Shown: positions 11,552 through 24,300 of the stretch, piece by piece | Layout: each line of letters begins with the position of its first letter | How positions within the stretch are numbered: position 1 is the stretch's first letter | NCBI GenBank assembly: GCA_032622095.1 | Contig: CP136061.1 | Location: 44,583,797 to 44,647,796, forward strand | From: Siphonodentalium dalli | Lineage: Eukaryota; Mollusca; Scaphopoda; Gadilida; Siphonodentaliidae | DNA: 64,000 bases | Direction of reading: 5' to 3' | Notes under the pieces: model-generated | Seen by the model: the letters and a program-made list of their open reading frames with translations, nothing else | What the model was told of the DNA's origin: nothing | Database searches by the model: none | Made by a program: the position numbers and the translations under genes

Positions 11552-13033
11552 TCTCGGACTAAAAATGTGCCCTTGTTTGGAGGTTGTACTCCTTGCTCTT
11601 CGTTGCTTCCTGCTCCCTGATATGGTATTAGTGTCGTATATAATTAGTAAATGTCGTCGGAGCAGAGGGCAAAGGTGGCATGGCACATTGACACCCCTGT
11701 ATGCCCCCCCCCCACAGGGGGGGGCACGAAGTGCCATTTCAATCTTTATAAAATGAAAAGAGATACCTTAAATATATTCTAGAACAGCATTGTTATATTG
11801 CCCAAAAAGAAAAGTATATCCAATTCGTAACTTCATGTATACATTTTCTTTTACTACATTGTTATGTTATGTATATTATGAATCTATACATATTTTGGTG
11901 TAAAAATATAATAAATTGATTGATTGCTTAATGTGACCTCGGTCTGTCAATGTTAAAAGTACAAAACTTTTGCCATTTCGGCATTACATTTGACTGAAAA
12001 CGTGCCCCTTTCTGAAGTTGTGCCCCCTTGTCCTCGTTTCCTTCCGGCGCCCCTGTAAAGTTTTGCACACATCTCGACAAGACACACCTTTTGAATGCCC
12101 TTTCTGTGTACAACAACCCAGATGGTTCTGGGCTAACAAGATGCTGTAATTAACTGGTTCAGAAGAAGTGGCGCGCGAAAAGGAACAACTTCTCTTTTGT
12201 TAAATACCCTGTGACCAACGATGCGTGGAGCTAACCATATGTGCTTTAATGCATTTTAAGATTTAGCGGCACGTAAGTTTCTTTGAGAAGGCCGAACATG
12301 CCTGACTAATTTTACGCGCTTTTGCACTTTGCGTGGGACTACCGGTTCGCGCGCTAACTGTCCTCCCGTGACCCAGTATAAGAGCTGACTTTCTGACCCA
12401 GTGAACTTTGTTGCTTTATCGTGTTTGTAAACATACTGTGACACGTGATCACAACATTAGACATAATGAAAAAGGGTTCGCCGGCGACGATGCAAGACAA
12501 CGTAACGAGCGGCCTTCGTCCGATAAGATGACGCTGGTGAATGCTAACTTATATATTGGCTATTGGTTATGATTCTCAAAGGAATAAGCAGGATATGGAG
12601 GGTCACGAAATGTAAAGCCATCATTTCATTGATGCACGTTTGTGAGTTGATATAATTGGTAATTTACTGAATACGTCGTCGTCGACGGATAATACACACC
12701 GGCCAACCCGGGATCATGTGGGGTATCAGGGGCGTGGCTATAGAGGGTCTCCGCTGGGGCGTCCAACTTGAAATGTACCTCATTGCCATGTCAATCAAAG
12801 GTAGACTAATATTCGACATTTATTCTACCAACAACAAATTTCACCTAAATACTGATTGGAATATCAAACAATCAGAACATAGTCAATAAATTAAACTTAT
12901 ACTTTTGATGTATGTTTCCTTCCGACTTCGGCTTTCAATCAATGTATGACTATAATAAGCCGCCTGGAGTGGTCTAACAGATGACTGGTTTCTTCTGGGG
13001 ATAACCGGAGCCCACTATATAGCCAATACTATA
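11552..13033. other. no gene seen; repeat fragments
   Basis: Contains a small CCCCCCCCCACAGGGGGGGG palindrome near 11705 and a GGGGCGTGGCTATAGAGGG fragment near 12729 related to the large foldback. A solitary GAATCTATACATATTTTGGTG plus A-rich end near 11880 could be an old retroelement tail. No gene is supported. Confidence 0.45.
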
Positions 13034-13558
13034 TCATGTCATGAATCTCTACTCTGGCTAACGCTCGTAGAGATATATATTCCACCAGTACAAAATATGA
13101 ACTATGTTTGACATGGAACCTTATAAAGTCGAAAAAATAACACAGGGAATATATATCTTAGTTATTACTTGTTCCTTAATAATGCACTTTACTGTAGGTG
13201 AAGGTCCCAACTCGAAATTTCACGATTTAAGTGACTTTATGAGCGATTTTGCTGTGCGTCGCTTACAATTATGGAATTTCTCCTGGGTAATTAACTCAAT
13301 GTTCATTGCGATATCGGCTCACCAACGTCACAGAAAAGCATGTAATTTCGAGTTGGGATATTTACCTATACGGTGACGTACATTATTAAGAAACAGGTAA
13401 AAACTAAGAATTACATTCCCTGTGTTATTTTTCGACTTTATAAGGTTCCCTGTCAACACTTCAAAAAGTTCCCATGGTTTTGTGTACTGGTGGAATATGA
13501 TCTCTATATATACGGGCGTTAGCCATATAAAGTGGAGATTAATGGAATGATCTATAAG
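13034..13558. mobile_element. ~520-bp long-inverted-repeat MITE, copy 1
   Basis: Left features TCTCTACTCTGGCTAACG, TTCCACCAGTACAAAA, GGAACCTTATAAAGTCGAAA and CCCAACTCGAAATT recur as reverse complements on the right. The two halves are near-complementary around a centre close to 13280. It contains ATTATTAAGAAACAGG near 13383, the empty site of the 357-bp element in copy 2. Confidence 0.8.
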
Positions 13559-13959
13559 CCACTATACTAACTATACTTCCATTTTGAATGATTATACTGA
13601 CTAAATATAAAAACATTTAAAAAACATTCTATCCCGGAGAAGTGTTTTTAATTCAATAAACATATGATTCAAGTGGCAGTGGGTTACATTTAGTCACGTA
13701 GAGTAACAAACAAAAACTATTGGTATGCCTGTTACGCTAGAAAAACAACAAAGGTTGAAAAACCGACACAGGTCAGCTACCCTCATCGAGTTTAACTGGA
13801 TATATACACTATAAAAAACTCGTTAACCGGCGCGTGTTGTCGTAATTAGTAGGACAAAACGGAGCATCAATTTACGCATATTTTATTACTGTATAGCCGA
13901 CCGTACACTCATAACACCGGCAAAACATTTAGCTTCGTGTTCCGCAAACGACCTTTATA

Positions 13960-14820
13960 GACCACGGCATGCCATGAATCTGAGCCTGGCTACGCCCGTA
14001 GAGGTCATGTTTCACCAGTTGAACAACCTGAGAACTTGTTGATGATCTCGCGGGTAACTTCATAAGATTGAAAAAAAACAACACAGGTAATATATATCGT
14101 ATTTAAAGGATGTAACTGTTCCTGAATCGTGTATTCACAGAAGGCGAATGTCCCATCTCGAGATTACATGGTTTAGGCGACTTTTGAGAGCCGATTTCGT
14201 GATAAAAACATTGAACTGATTACGCGGGGAAAATTTAATAATCCGAAACAATGCAAAGTGAAATCGGCTCGCAAACGTCACGCTTAAATATAGTGCAACC
14301 TCGAGCTGTGACTTTCACCTATAGCTGATGAATGATTTATTATTAAAGTGATGTGAAACACTCAGGTAGGGTGATCAAATAGAAATTGAGAATAATCTTG
14401 CTCAAAGTAGTTATTTGTTACTAATATTAGTCCAAATTGACGACACACACTGTCATTCTTGTATATTAATTAAATATGATGGCGAAATAATTTGTGCTAT
14501 GCTAGATTATCGCCGATAGTTGCGTCCAGAATCGAGATGTAAATATTTACAATTGGGCGCACTTCTATATGGAGTGGTAAGGTCGATTTCTTTGAAATTT
14601 TCTGCGATGTTAGTAGAATGCTATATTCACCATGTTGACATGGCGCCAGAGTACTATATAACTTACCAATTTCACTCACCCGAACATGTCCATAATATGT
14701 CATTAAGGAACAGGTTTAAAATAAGAAATATATTACCTGCGTTATTTGTTCAATGCTATAAAGTTCTCCTCACAACATCCACAAGTGCGACTTTTAACAT
14801 ATATAAATACAAGCTCGGGG
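13960..14820. mobile_element. long-inverted-repeat MITE, copy 2, interrupted
   Basis: A diverged homologue of 13034-13558. It runs from CCATGAATCTGAGCCTGGC to TCACCTATAGCTGATG, is interrupted by the element at 14346-14702, then resumes TTAAGGAACAGG...GCTATAAAGTTCTCC. A third partial homologue lies at 42455-42850. Confidence 0.75.
14346..14702 (+). mobile_element. 370-bp nonautonomous element, copy 2
   Basis: It begins AAGTGATGTGAAACACTCAG and ends CATAATATGTCA, with TTA at 14343-14345 and 14703-14705. It is inserted in the second long-inverted-repeat MITE; the first MITE copy shows the uninterrupted site. Together with 7615-7984 this gives two independent paralogous empty sites. Confidence 0.85.
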
Positions 14821-15003
14821 AGGATGTGACCGGTGATATGCACATATGTTCAACATGTTTTTTGATAGTCATGTTGCTTTGCCATTGCTCATTTTTTATT
14901 TTCCTGTGTTATAACAATCGAGAGGGGGCACTCATAAGTGAGACCAGCACTTGTCCTCCAATCACATTGTCTCTATACAATTGTTCGTGTCATATAATGT
15001 TTT

Positions 15004-15313
15004 AGGGGTGCTCGGTGGCTCAGTCGGTTAGGGGTACAACCTCAAGCCGTATCGCTCTCCAGCGCTGGCGATGAGGGTTAAAATCCACATGTTTCCATCA
15101 TGGACTTTGTAACTCGAACTCGTTATCTTGTGGAGTTGCCAGTTACGCTCCGATGGCCGTAGGGTTGCCGCGCATGGTCGAAGAGTTTATCAACCATTGA
15201 AATCACAGTTAGATTAGCCGCAAATTTTCGGATTTCCTCCACCACTAAAACTGACAATGTCGTGATATGGCCTTAGTTGCTGAAAGCGACATTAAACCCC
15301 AACCAATCAATCA
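15004..15313 (+). mobile_element. tRNA-derived SINE
   Basis: The head has a polymerase III A box, TGGCTCAGTCGG at 15016-15027, and a B box, GGTTAAAATCC at 15076-15086, at tRNA-like spacing. The body continues to CTGAAAGCGACATTAAACCCC and ends in a short AACCAATCAATCA tail. This head/tail combination is common in mollusc SINEs. The head is not a functional tRNA: it continues into a long body and I see no complete cloverleaf. Confidence 0.85.
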
Positions 15314-15489
15314 TGTATACCATGTTTTAAGAGATAGACATAAATATAAAACTACTTAAACTAGTACACCACATTAAAACAAATTATATATTTTTTGTCA
15401 AATTGAGCAAAGATCTGAATCTAAACAAAAAATAAAAAAATGAAATTCCAATTTTTTTATTTTTAATAATAATATTTTTTTTTGTTCGA

Positions 15490-15895
15490 AAAAGGGCCAT
15501 AACTCCGTTAAAAAAAATCGGATCAAACCCATATTATAACTCGATCCGTATTTTGGGCTGAATAACTCAAATACCTATTTGGTTCCGATCAGATAATAAG
15601 TTTTGGAGTTATCGCAGCATGCCTGAATTCTAAGTCGAAAAAAGGCCATAACTCCGTAAAAAAAATATTTGATCAAACCCATATTCGAACTCGATCTGTA
15701 TTTTGGGCTGAAAAACACATTTTAAAATTTGGTTCCGATCGGATTTTTTTTTAGTTATCGCACCATGCGTAAAGTGTCTACGGACAAACGGACAGACAGA
15801 CAGAGAGAGACGGACGGACGACGAGTGGTCAATCCGAACGTCGGCACTATGTGTACCCTATGTGTACCATACTATCGTATGGGTGTAAAATAAAA
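15490..15895 (+). repeat. interspersed repeat with two ~152-bp direct units and GACA tail
   Basis: The segment GGCCATAACTCCGT..AAACCCATAT..AACTCGATC..GTATTTTGGGCTGAA occurs at about 15497 and 15648. It is followed by GGACAGACAGACAGAGAGAG and a TGTGTACC duplication near 15850-15870. The layout is that of widespread invertebrate interspersed repeats of uncertain class. Confidence 0.65.
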
Positions 15896-16998
15896 ACTAC
15901 ACAAATTAATATGTTTAAACTAAACATCAAAACGTTTCCAGGTTTAAAACTTGTGGAGTGTGATCTCTATCACGCGTAACCAGAGTATAAATTCATGGCA
16001 TGAGCTACGACCTCTAGTGACCCAAATTTCGGCAAAGGTTTTTATCCTTTGAAAATGGAATCGGCACGTGGCTCATTATGATTTTTTCTGCAATGTCGTT
16101 GTCGGATGATAGACTGATACTAATTATCCGACGCAGCAGCTATAACACCGGGAAATTCTTCATCTCAACACAAACAAAGACAGCATGGCTAAAATCACGC
16201 TATCTCTCGCGAGATCGGATTCCGGACGCTATCTCATCGCAGCATCTCATATTCTACACCCGGTTAATGAGCGGCACATGCTTTGTAGGTTTTCAATTCA
16301 AACTTATCCCGTATCGCCGCGTATCATGTCAATTAAGCTATCGCACCTGTAACACGGCAAACGCGCCCTCGCAGTGAAACAACGCTTTTTGGGCTACTAT
16401 TAGCGTCGCGGACATGGATTATGGTATCGCATTTCAAACAAACGCACACACGCGTTCGTGCGCGCTGTTGTAACAGTGTTCTAACAAGAGATATTAGAAA
16501 GCTTATATTATAATATCTCTGATTCTCACTATCACCATAAAATCCATATTAAACAAGCATCTGATATGGACCGAAGTCAAATGTCAGCGGCACTGGACTT
16601 TGAAACGTGTAGCGATACTAACATGTAAGAAATATTCACTGTATTTAAAAATATATTCAGAGTTCAAGACATTTTTTTTGTTGAAAACAATTTTACTTCT
16701 AAATGAGATTTGAATGTTTGAAGATTATATTGTTTGGAATAACACCTTTGACTGGAGAGCAATAGATATATTGTTATATGTAATTTACTTATTTTTACAC
16801 ATGTCAGGAATCATAAGTTTTTTTGTGTGAGTTTTACTTTGATGCAGCTTGATAGATAAATCATTATTGTTCACTGAGAGTCCACATGCTATTGCAAATA
16901 ATATATATATATATATATTGTAAATACTGTTCTCCATACTTATATATTTAAAGGTAATGAGAATAAAGAATTGAAAAGATAAAAAGTGATATATATAC
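15896..16998. other. no gene seen
   Basis: Mixed-composition sequence. A 99-codon open frame near 16078-16377 has no recognisable domain. A (TA)n run lies near 16900-16918. Confidence 0.4.
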
Positions 16999-17578
16999 GC
17001 TAGTACCAGGGGGGGGGGGGGTGAAAACAAATTTTCCGGCACGTATGCCGGGGTGGGTGGGTGGTCAAAGCCACCAACAAGCAATTTTTTCCGCAACTAA
17101 AAAACAAATTTCCTGCTTGTTTTTTTTAGTGTTTTGGCAATGAGTTGGGCTTCAAAACCACTTTGAATGAGAGAAATAATGTAATTCTAACTGGTAAACT
17201 GACTGCAGGCAGTTATCGTGTGGTATTTTGTTGCAAATTTTGAAATCCAAGATGGCCGCTGGCAGCCATGTTTTTTGGCCGAATGACCTCAAAATGACTC
17301 ATTCCTATTTACATGTCCATGTTAACATCCATGATAAATAGTATGCACAGAAATTCATATACTATTTCCCCCCGCAAATCTCTGTTTTAGTGCTAAAGGG
17401 GGGTGGGTGTCAAAAAATGGTCGGAAAAAACTGCCGAAAACGGAAAAAAATTTGGCGGTGGGGGTGGGTGGGTACAAAAAATGATCGAAAGGGAAAAAAT
17501 GCCATACTCGGCGTGCCTGAATTTTTTTTCCGACCTCCCCCCCCCCCCCCCCCCCCCCCGCCCCCCTGCTAGTACCAG
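16999..17578. mobile_element. element bounded by G-run and C-run with 11-bp direct repeats
   Basis: GCTAGTACCAG occurs in direct orientation at 16999-17009 and 17568-17578. Between the copies the sequence starts with a G run and ends with an interrupted C run. Inside the runs the ends are loosely inverted: AAATTTTCCGGCACG on the left and the complement of GGCGTGCCTGAATTTTTTTT on the right. The core includes AAGATGGCCGCTGGCAGCC. A 9-11-bp target duplication would fit Mutator-like elements, but the length is approximate and no transposase is present. Confidence 0.5.
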
Positions 17579-18109
17579 TAATCGTATAGTCACCAATACA
17601 CTTTCGGAGGAAGTGCATTGTACTCTTCCAGTATAATGGATCGTGGATCGTGGATCTGCTAGTGATTATTTGATTGACAGCTGTTGATAGCTCAATTACC
17701 TCGGATTCGTGAGAGGATAAGACATTTCCAAACAGGGAGAATATTAGTCTAAAATTTAAAGATGTCTTGTCTGATTTGATACCATAATTTACAACTAAAC
17801 CAATTTTCAGCTTACAGTGCAAAAATAAATTTGAAAAATACTTGGAGTTAATATTCGTATATGGCACAGGCATCGACAAAATACATAATTAACCTCTTCG
17901 CCGCTGAATGCCATCATGACGTCGTGTGCTGGGCCGTTGATGTTCTTGACAATATTTTGCAGTGGACAAATATATTGGAAATGTCGCGAAAACCATACAA
18001 CCGACTTCGCGCAATCCTTGAACATCGTACATCGTACATTATTAGAAAATTAGAGATTCACTTGTCTAGTTGCACTAATTCCTAAGTTCCCAATGGTGAA
18101 TGATGGTCA

Positions 18110-20150
18110 CCTACTATAGTGCATTGAAGTATGTCCGAGGGTACTACGATAATATAGTGCATTGAAGTATGTCCGCGGGTACTATAGATAATATAGTATG
18201 TCCGTGGGTACTACGATAATATAGTATGTCCGCGGGTACTATAGATAATATAGCACACGACGTGCACTGTTACGTCCGTAATACCCGCGTATACGTCATA
18301 GCAGCGGTGGGTACTACGATAATATAGTGCATTGAAGTATGTCCGTGGGTACTACGATAATATAGTGCATTGAAGTATGTCCGTGGGTACTACGATAATA
18401 TAGTGCATTGAAGTAAGTCCGTGGGTACTACGATAATATAGTGCATTGAAGTATGTCCGTGGGTACTACGATAATATAGTGCATTGAAGTATGTCCGTGG
18501 GTACTACGATAATATAGTGCATTGAAGTATGTCCGTGGGTACTACGATAATATAGTGCATTGAAGTAAGTCCGTGGGTACTACGATAATATAGTGCATTG
18601 AAGTATGTCCGTGGGTACTACGATAATATAGTGCATTGAAGTATGTCCGTGGGTACTACGATAATATAGTGCATTGAAGTATGTCCGTGGGTACTACGAT
18701 AATATAGTGCATTGAAGTATGTCCGTGGGTACTACGATAATATAGTGCATTGAAGTAAGTCCGTGGGTACTACGATAATATAGTGCATTGAAGTATGTCC
18801 GTGGGTACTACGATAATATAGTGCATTGAAGTATGTCCGCGGGTACTACGATAATATAGTGCATTGAAGTATGTCCGTGGGTACTACGATAATATAGTGC
18901 ATTGAAGTATGTCCGTGGGTACTACGATAATATAGTGCATTGAAGTATGTCCGTGGGTACTACGATAATATAGTGCATTGAAGTATGTCCGTGGGTACTA
19001 CGATAATATAGTGCATTGAAGTATGTCCGTGGGTACTACGATAATATAGTGCATTGAAGTATGTCCGTGGGTACTACGATAATATAGTGCATTGAAGTAT
19101 GTCCGTGGGTACTACGATAATATAGTGCATTGAAGTAAGTCCGTGGGTACTACGATAATATAGTGCATTGAAGTATGTCCGTGGGTACTACGATAATATA
19201 GTGCATTGAAGTATGTCCGTGGGTACTACGATAATATAGTGCATTGAAGTATGACCGTGGGTACTACGATAATATAGTGCATTGAAGTATGTCCGTGGGT
19301 ACTACGATAATATAGTGCATTGAAGTATGTCCGTGGGTACTACGATAATATAGTGCATTGAAGTATGTCCGTGGGTACTACGATAATATAGTGCATTGAA
19401 GTATGTCCGTGGGTACTACGATAATATAGTGCATTGAAGTATGTCCGTGGGTACTACGATAATATAGTGCATTGAAGTATGTCCGTGGGTACTACGATAA
19501 TATAGTGCATTGAAGTATGTCCGTGGGTACTACGATAATATAGTGCATTGAAGTATGTCCGTGGGTACTACGATAATATAGTGCATTGAAGTATGTCCGT
19601 GGGTACTACGATAATATAGTGCATTGAAGTATGTCCGTGGGTACTACGATAATATAGTGCATTGAAGTATGTCCGTGGGTACTACGATAATATAGTGCAT
19701 TGAAGTAAGTCCGTGGGTACTACGATAATATAGTGCATTGAAGTATGTCCGTGGGTACTACGATAATATAGTGCATTGAAGTATGTCCGTGGGTACTACG
19801 ATAATATAGTGCATTGAAGTATGTCCGTGGGTACTACGATAATATAGTGCATTGAAGTATGTCCGTGGGTACTACGATAATATAGTGCATTGAAGTATGT
19901 CCGTGGGTACTACGATAATATAGTGCATTGAAGTATGTCCGTGGGTACTACGATAATATAGTGCATTGAAGTATGTCCGTGGGTACTACGATAATATAGT
20001 GCATTGAAGTATGTCCGTGGGTACTACGATAATATAGTGCATTGAAGTAAGTCCGTGGGTACTACGATAATATAGTGCATTGAAGTATGTCCGTGGGTAC
20101 TACGATAATATAGTGCATTGAAGTATGTCCGTGGGTATACTACGATAATA
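18110..20150. repeat. 38-bp satellite, about 50 copies
   Basis: The unit is TAGTGCATTGAAGTATGTCC followed by GTGGGTACTACGATAATA. Copies are nearly identical through the middle. A variant with AAGTAAGTCC recurs at multiples of 38 bp (near 18411, 18563, 18753, 19133, 19703 and 20045), indicating block duplication. A different ~75-bp unit interrupts at 18245-18310. Confidence 0.95.
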
Positions 20151-20288
20151 TAGCACACGACGTGCACTGTTACGTCCGTAATACCCGCGTATACGTCATA
20201 GCAGCGGTGGGTACTACGATAATATAGCACACGACGTGCACTGTTACGTCCGTAATACACGCGTATACGTCATAGCAGCGGTGGGTAT
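20151..20288. repeat. ~73-bp satellite border unit, two copies
   Basis: The unit contains GCACACGACGTGCACTGTTA, GTCCGTAATACCCGCG and ATACGTCATAGCAGCGG. It is present once inside the left part of the 38-bp array (18245-18310) and twice at its right end. It shares GGGTACTACGATAATATAG with the 38-bp unit, so the two repeats probably have a common origin. Confidence 0.85.
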
Positions 20289-20795
20289 ATGCTGTTAAAA
20301 TATTCACCTCCGTTAAAAACCGCCATAAACAGAAATAATAGTAAATATAGACAGACCTTTTTCTTATACAAATCAGAAATATGGCATAAACAGTATGTTA
20401 ATGTCAAATGTTTCTCCACTTGTTATGTAAACAACAGCAGAACATTTACAGAACCTGACTTTTGTTTAGATCCGCATATGGTAAACATAAAGTGCGTTAT
20501 TTGTTACTGTTTTCCTGATATGGAAATAAATAGAGCGTTTATATGATTTGTGTGTGATTAACCAATATAATTGCGCTGTGTTATGCAAACGGAAGCAAAA
20601 CGTCTGTAACACCAGCAGGCTCTTGTTTACGTATACACCACCGTATACGTGTTGACGACAATATATATATACGCGCTGATTATGTTTGGCATATATATGA
20701 ACAAAACTATATATATTTTAATATTCCATCTGTTTATGGCGATTTGAACAAATATGAATATTTCTCCAACGAACGCCGCCCGTGCCTATAATGGG
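20283..20795 (-). repeat. dispersed repeat, uninterrupted copy
   Basis: Reverse complement of 3945-4670 without the MITE. It shares ATGCTGTTAAAATATTCACC, CCGCCATAAACAGAAATAAT and TATGTTTGGCATATATATGA with that segment. The junction near 20570-20590 is the pre-insertion sequence. Confidence 0.75.
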
Positions 20796-21877
20796 CTGAG
20801 ATATCTCCCAATCCATGCAGTCACGTCCCTGTGTGATCTGCGTGTGTTCTTATGAGCAGCGGATGTTGAATTCGTGAAATAAATAACATTGCTGTTTTCT
20901 TTGTTCCAATCCGGACGCCAGTATTCTTAGCCACATTTCCTCCTATCATTAGCTAAAGGATCCCAAATGAACAATTTATACTGAAAAGACATAATTCATT
21001 GCGAACTTCCGGCGAATCTCATGGGAGCTTGAGATTCTGCGTCTCCAGAATATCAGACTGATATTCAAAATATGAACAGTCCTAGCATCGCACGCATTAC
21101 TAACCTATATAGGAGAGACAAAACAGCGTAGGCCTACCCTAGTTCGCCTAATCCTACACCAGATGTAGGTCCCTGGCTAATGATTCGGCATCGGAAGGTG
21201 TACTGTTTCTATTCGAAGTATCTCATGCTATGTTAATTCCCCAATCATCTTTACAGCACAGGAGGTCCGAATTCCATGGAAGATATTGAGTTACATTTCG
21301 GTATCTATTATAGGACCATGAGGTCAGATAGTTTTTCGGCTTTGAATACCCCAAGTCTAAATACAAAGTCTCATTCGTTGATTGATATCTTATATATATA
21401 TAGGTTGTTCATGGTGGTATCGATCCACATTTATTCATGTTTATTGTGTGGTATTGTGGAGCAAATAGAAAGAACGTATGATATAAACACATCAAAACAA
21501 GTTCGTCCCTAATATATTGGCCCATTTTCTCCAGAAATGGATCAGATTGCCCCGATATTTAGCAATGAATATTATGATCAGTTCAATAAGTACAATAAAA
21601 TACCAAAGTTTAATCAAAACTTGAGGTAAACATTGGAAAAGACTAAAATACTTAAACTTACTACATGATTACAGATTACCTTTGTTTGTTGACAAATCAA
21701 TGTAACAGTTTGTTTACATAACAATGGTCTCAACATGCGAAATTTCGGTTTTTGGAGAACTATCAATAATGAGTATAATGAACAAAGTTAATCTGTTTCT
21801 CCATGTTATTCTTTGCGGTGATTTTTTGCAGACATTTACTTTTGCATAGTTATCCATTGCGAGTGCACTGTGTCCCT
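20796..21877. other. no gene seen
   Basis: Unique AT-rich DNA. Open frames are under 80 codons and show no domain. No RNA gene recognised. Confidence 0.45.
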
Positions 21878-22141
21878 TTAACTCTTCCATGACTGGAGCT
21901 TCCGGAAATTTTGCGAAATTCCTGTGCCAATGCATTCTCGTATATATGCTCCCATATGGAGTCTCGCATATATACGAGAGTACATTGGCCTATAATACTA
22001 TTGGCTTAACAATATTTACATTTAACAGTGCATTGTCTTATATACGCGAGGCTCCATATGGTAGACTTGCATATATAAGAGAATGCAATGGCACAGGCTC
22101 GTTAATGCTGCACCAACGCAGCTCCGGTCATGAAAGGGTTG
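21878..22141. mobile_element. paired-palindrome MITE, copy D
   Basis: Inverted ends are CTTCCATGACTGGAGCTTC and GCAGCTCCGGTCATGAAAGG. Two hairpins at about 21938-21990 and 22028-22090 are centred on CTCCCATATGGAG and GCTCCATATGGTAGAC. Confidence 0.8.
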
Positions 22142-22359
22142 ACACTATGATTGATATGTGATTAATACATGGTCGTTCTATGCTTTGCTATTCCTATGAC
22201 TGTTTTTGGAAACAAAATGCTATTTGACCATTTATAAATGAGCAAACCAGAGCAAACAGAAATGATATGAGCCGACACTACATGGGTTGCGCCAGAAATA
22301 AATGATTTAGATACATTGATGGGATGCTAAAGTCAACATAGGCTGTCCCACAGCTCAGA

Positions 22360-22710
22360 CGTCTTGGTTATTGACCTAATAGGATCCAATGCCGCGCGGT
22401 ATCTGTTTTTGCGACATATATCGATTTCATTAATCGTGGTTTATTAAGAACAGAGAGTTCGATGTGCGATGTGCGATAGGACATTGACAGTGCGGGCAAT
22501 ATAGATAAGCAGCTTATCGTGCAATGGGGCACATCTCTATTAATTGTGGCCGATGACAGCACTGGCTTGATATGTGGAGGTCAATCAGCGATGCGCTCCA
22601 TCCGATTGCATCAGTATATAAAGCTCATGACCACGAGCTATGTGTTGTGAATTCTGGCACGTTCACATGTCAATTAAGAAGAATTTGATGAAACCAATAT
22701 GACATATAAA
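22360..22710. repeat. dispersed repeat, copy 1
   Basis: Shares GCGATAGGACATTGACAGTG, GTGCAATGGGGCACATCT and GAGCTATGTGTTGTGAATT with 24490-24760. Neither copy has coding potential that I can support. Confidence 0.7.
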
Positions 22711-23325
22711 CAGTGCCTGTTGTGGTCGAAAAAGATAGAAGAATCTTTTCCTTCACCCCCCCCCCCCATTGTGAGGCAGGCGATAACGAACGTTTATATT
22801 CCGTATAGCCATCGCATCCCCGTTTGGGCTAGCTCGATCCTATGACATACACTGTTACATCATTGTGGGTTAAAGCCACATGCCGGTTTATGTTCTAAAA
22901 ATACACCTAATAATATTCACTTGTGAATTTGTCCCGGTATTGAAATAGGTCGATAAATGCTTGAACTGCATTTTTACCGGCCTTATACGTCACAGAAAGA
23001 CACGTTGAAGTAATAAAAACGCAACATTGAACACGTTGGCAATCAAACAACAGCAATGTGCACGGCATAAAATAAAAAAGAGCGCTCTCTGCTAGTCTAT
23101 TCCTGATATGGTAGAAATAAAGAGCGTTTGTTACACTTTAAAAATTTAAAACAGCTAGAAAATATAGCTGTGACCATGACAAGTATATTTTTCACAGCTT
23201 ATGAAGCCGGTATGTCAATAGTTCGTGTATTTATTTATCAACCTGTGTTATACCTCCTTCCAAATTACGTAGATACAATTTGGAAGCAGGGATGAGCCAG
23301 GTCTACTCTCCGAGTTGACACCAAA
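22711..23325. other. no gene seen
   Basis: AT-rich. A short C run lies near 22757-22767. No gene, RNA or clear repeat recognised. Confidence 0.4.
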
Positions 23326-23713
23326 TTAACCCTTTACCCAACAGAAGGGCCCTGTGCCAATGCATTCTCTTATATATGCGAGTCGACCATAGGTCGCCTC
23401 GCATATATAAGAGAATGCATTGGCTTAACACATTAAAAATTCTAAAATTGTTAAAGAATGTAAGAAATAATGTTAAAACAAGATGTTTTTTTAGGCCAAT
23501 GCATTCTCTTATATATGCGAGGCGACCTATGGTCGACTCGCATATATAAAAGAATGCGGCACATGGCATAACTGTAACTATCACAATGTGGTCAAGGAGC
23601 CGGTTCCAATGATATCCATATTTGTATGGTTCTATTGAGACAGACCGAATATATTTTAGGCTGTTGAAGCTTTATTTGGCCGGTTTTGGCCGGTTTGTTG
23701 GGTAAAGGGTTAA
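23326..23713. mobile_element. paired-palindrome MITE, copy E (TTACCC subfamily)
   Basis: Perfect 18-bp inverted ends begin TTAACCCTTTACCCAACA. The two hairpins are GCGAGTCGACCATAGGTCGC and GCGAGGCGACCTATGGTCGA with ATATATAAGAGAATGC flanks. Stem bases differ from other copies on both sides, so pairing is kept. About 120 extra bp follow the second hairpin. Confidence 0.8.
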
Positions 23714-23759
23714 ACAAACTTCCCTATGGTAATATTCAGCTTACCATGTAATACCAAAA

Positions 23760-24300
23760 CAAAACCAATACAATCACCATCATGCGTATATGGCACAGGT
23801 ATCGATCACCATCATGCGTATATGGCACAGGTATATCGCGAAAATCCACAAACGCATCCATCAGTTTTACCTTGTAAATGAGTACAACAGATAATAACTG
23901 AGAACGCTCTTTATGATATAACTATAGCTGATATGCCCGTCTGGATAAACTATTGTTCGATCGGTCCAGAAACATGCATGTGTGAGCGAGGGCATGCAAA
24001 GTAAAAGACACGGTCGCATGTGAAATAAGTAACGCCCCATATTGTTCCCTGGATCAACGTAGGCCTACATACCAAATTCGAGTCGGATCGGTCGAGGTCC
24101 AGAAACATGCCTATATCAGGGTATATGGACAAGGTCAAGGACACGGTCGCACGTGAAATTTGACACGCCCATATTGTTCCCGGGATCAAGATAGGCATAT
24201 ACCAAATTCTAGTCGGATCGATCGAGCAGTTTTCGAGTCTATAACACATACACACGTACGTACGTACATACATACATACATACACACATATATATAATAG
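23760..24300. repeat. direct duplications and ACGT/ACAT microsatellite
   Basis: TCACCATCATGCGTATATGG plus CACAGGTAT is duplicated at about 23776 and 23808. From 23950 two ~150-bp units share CGTAGGCCTACATACCAAAT-type sequence and GGACACGGTCGCACGTGAAA. They end in TTCGAGTCTATAACACATAC and a TACGTACG/ATACATAC run. The same family is at 46200-46440. Confidence 0.7.

Noticed and set aside
14520-15005. 161-codon frame
   Set aside because: It starts inside the 370-bp element, crosses into interrupted MITE sequence and ends at the SINE boundary, so it is a chance fusion of repeats.
15004-15090. tRNA gene
   Set aside because: A and B boxes are present, but the sequence runs on into a SINE body and tail and lacks a complete cloverleaf.
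17355-17879. 174-codon minus-strand frame and several frames with poly-Gly or poly-Pro
   Set aside because: They read through C/G homopolymers of the element at 16999-17578 and have no other content.
18110-20150. Possible CRISPR-like array
   Set aside because: Repeats are contiguous with no unique spacers, and the context is animal DNA with transposons.
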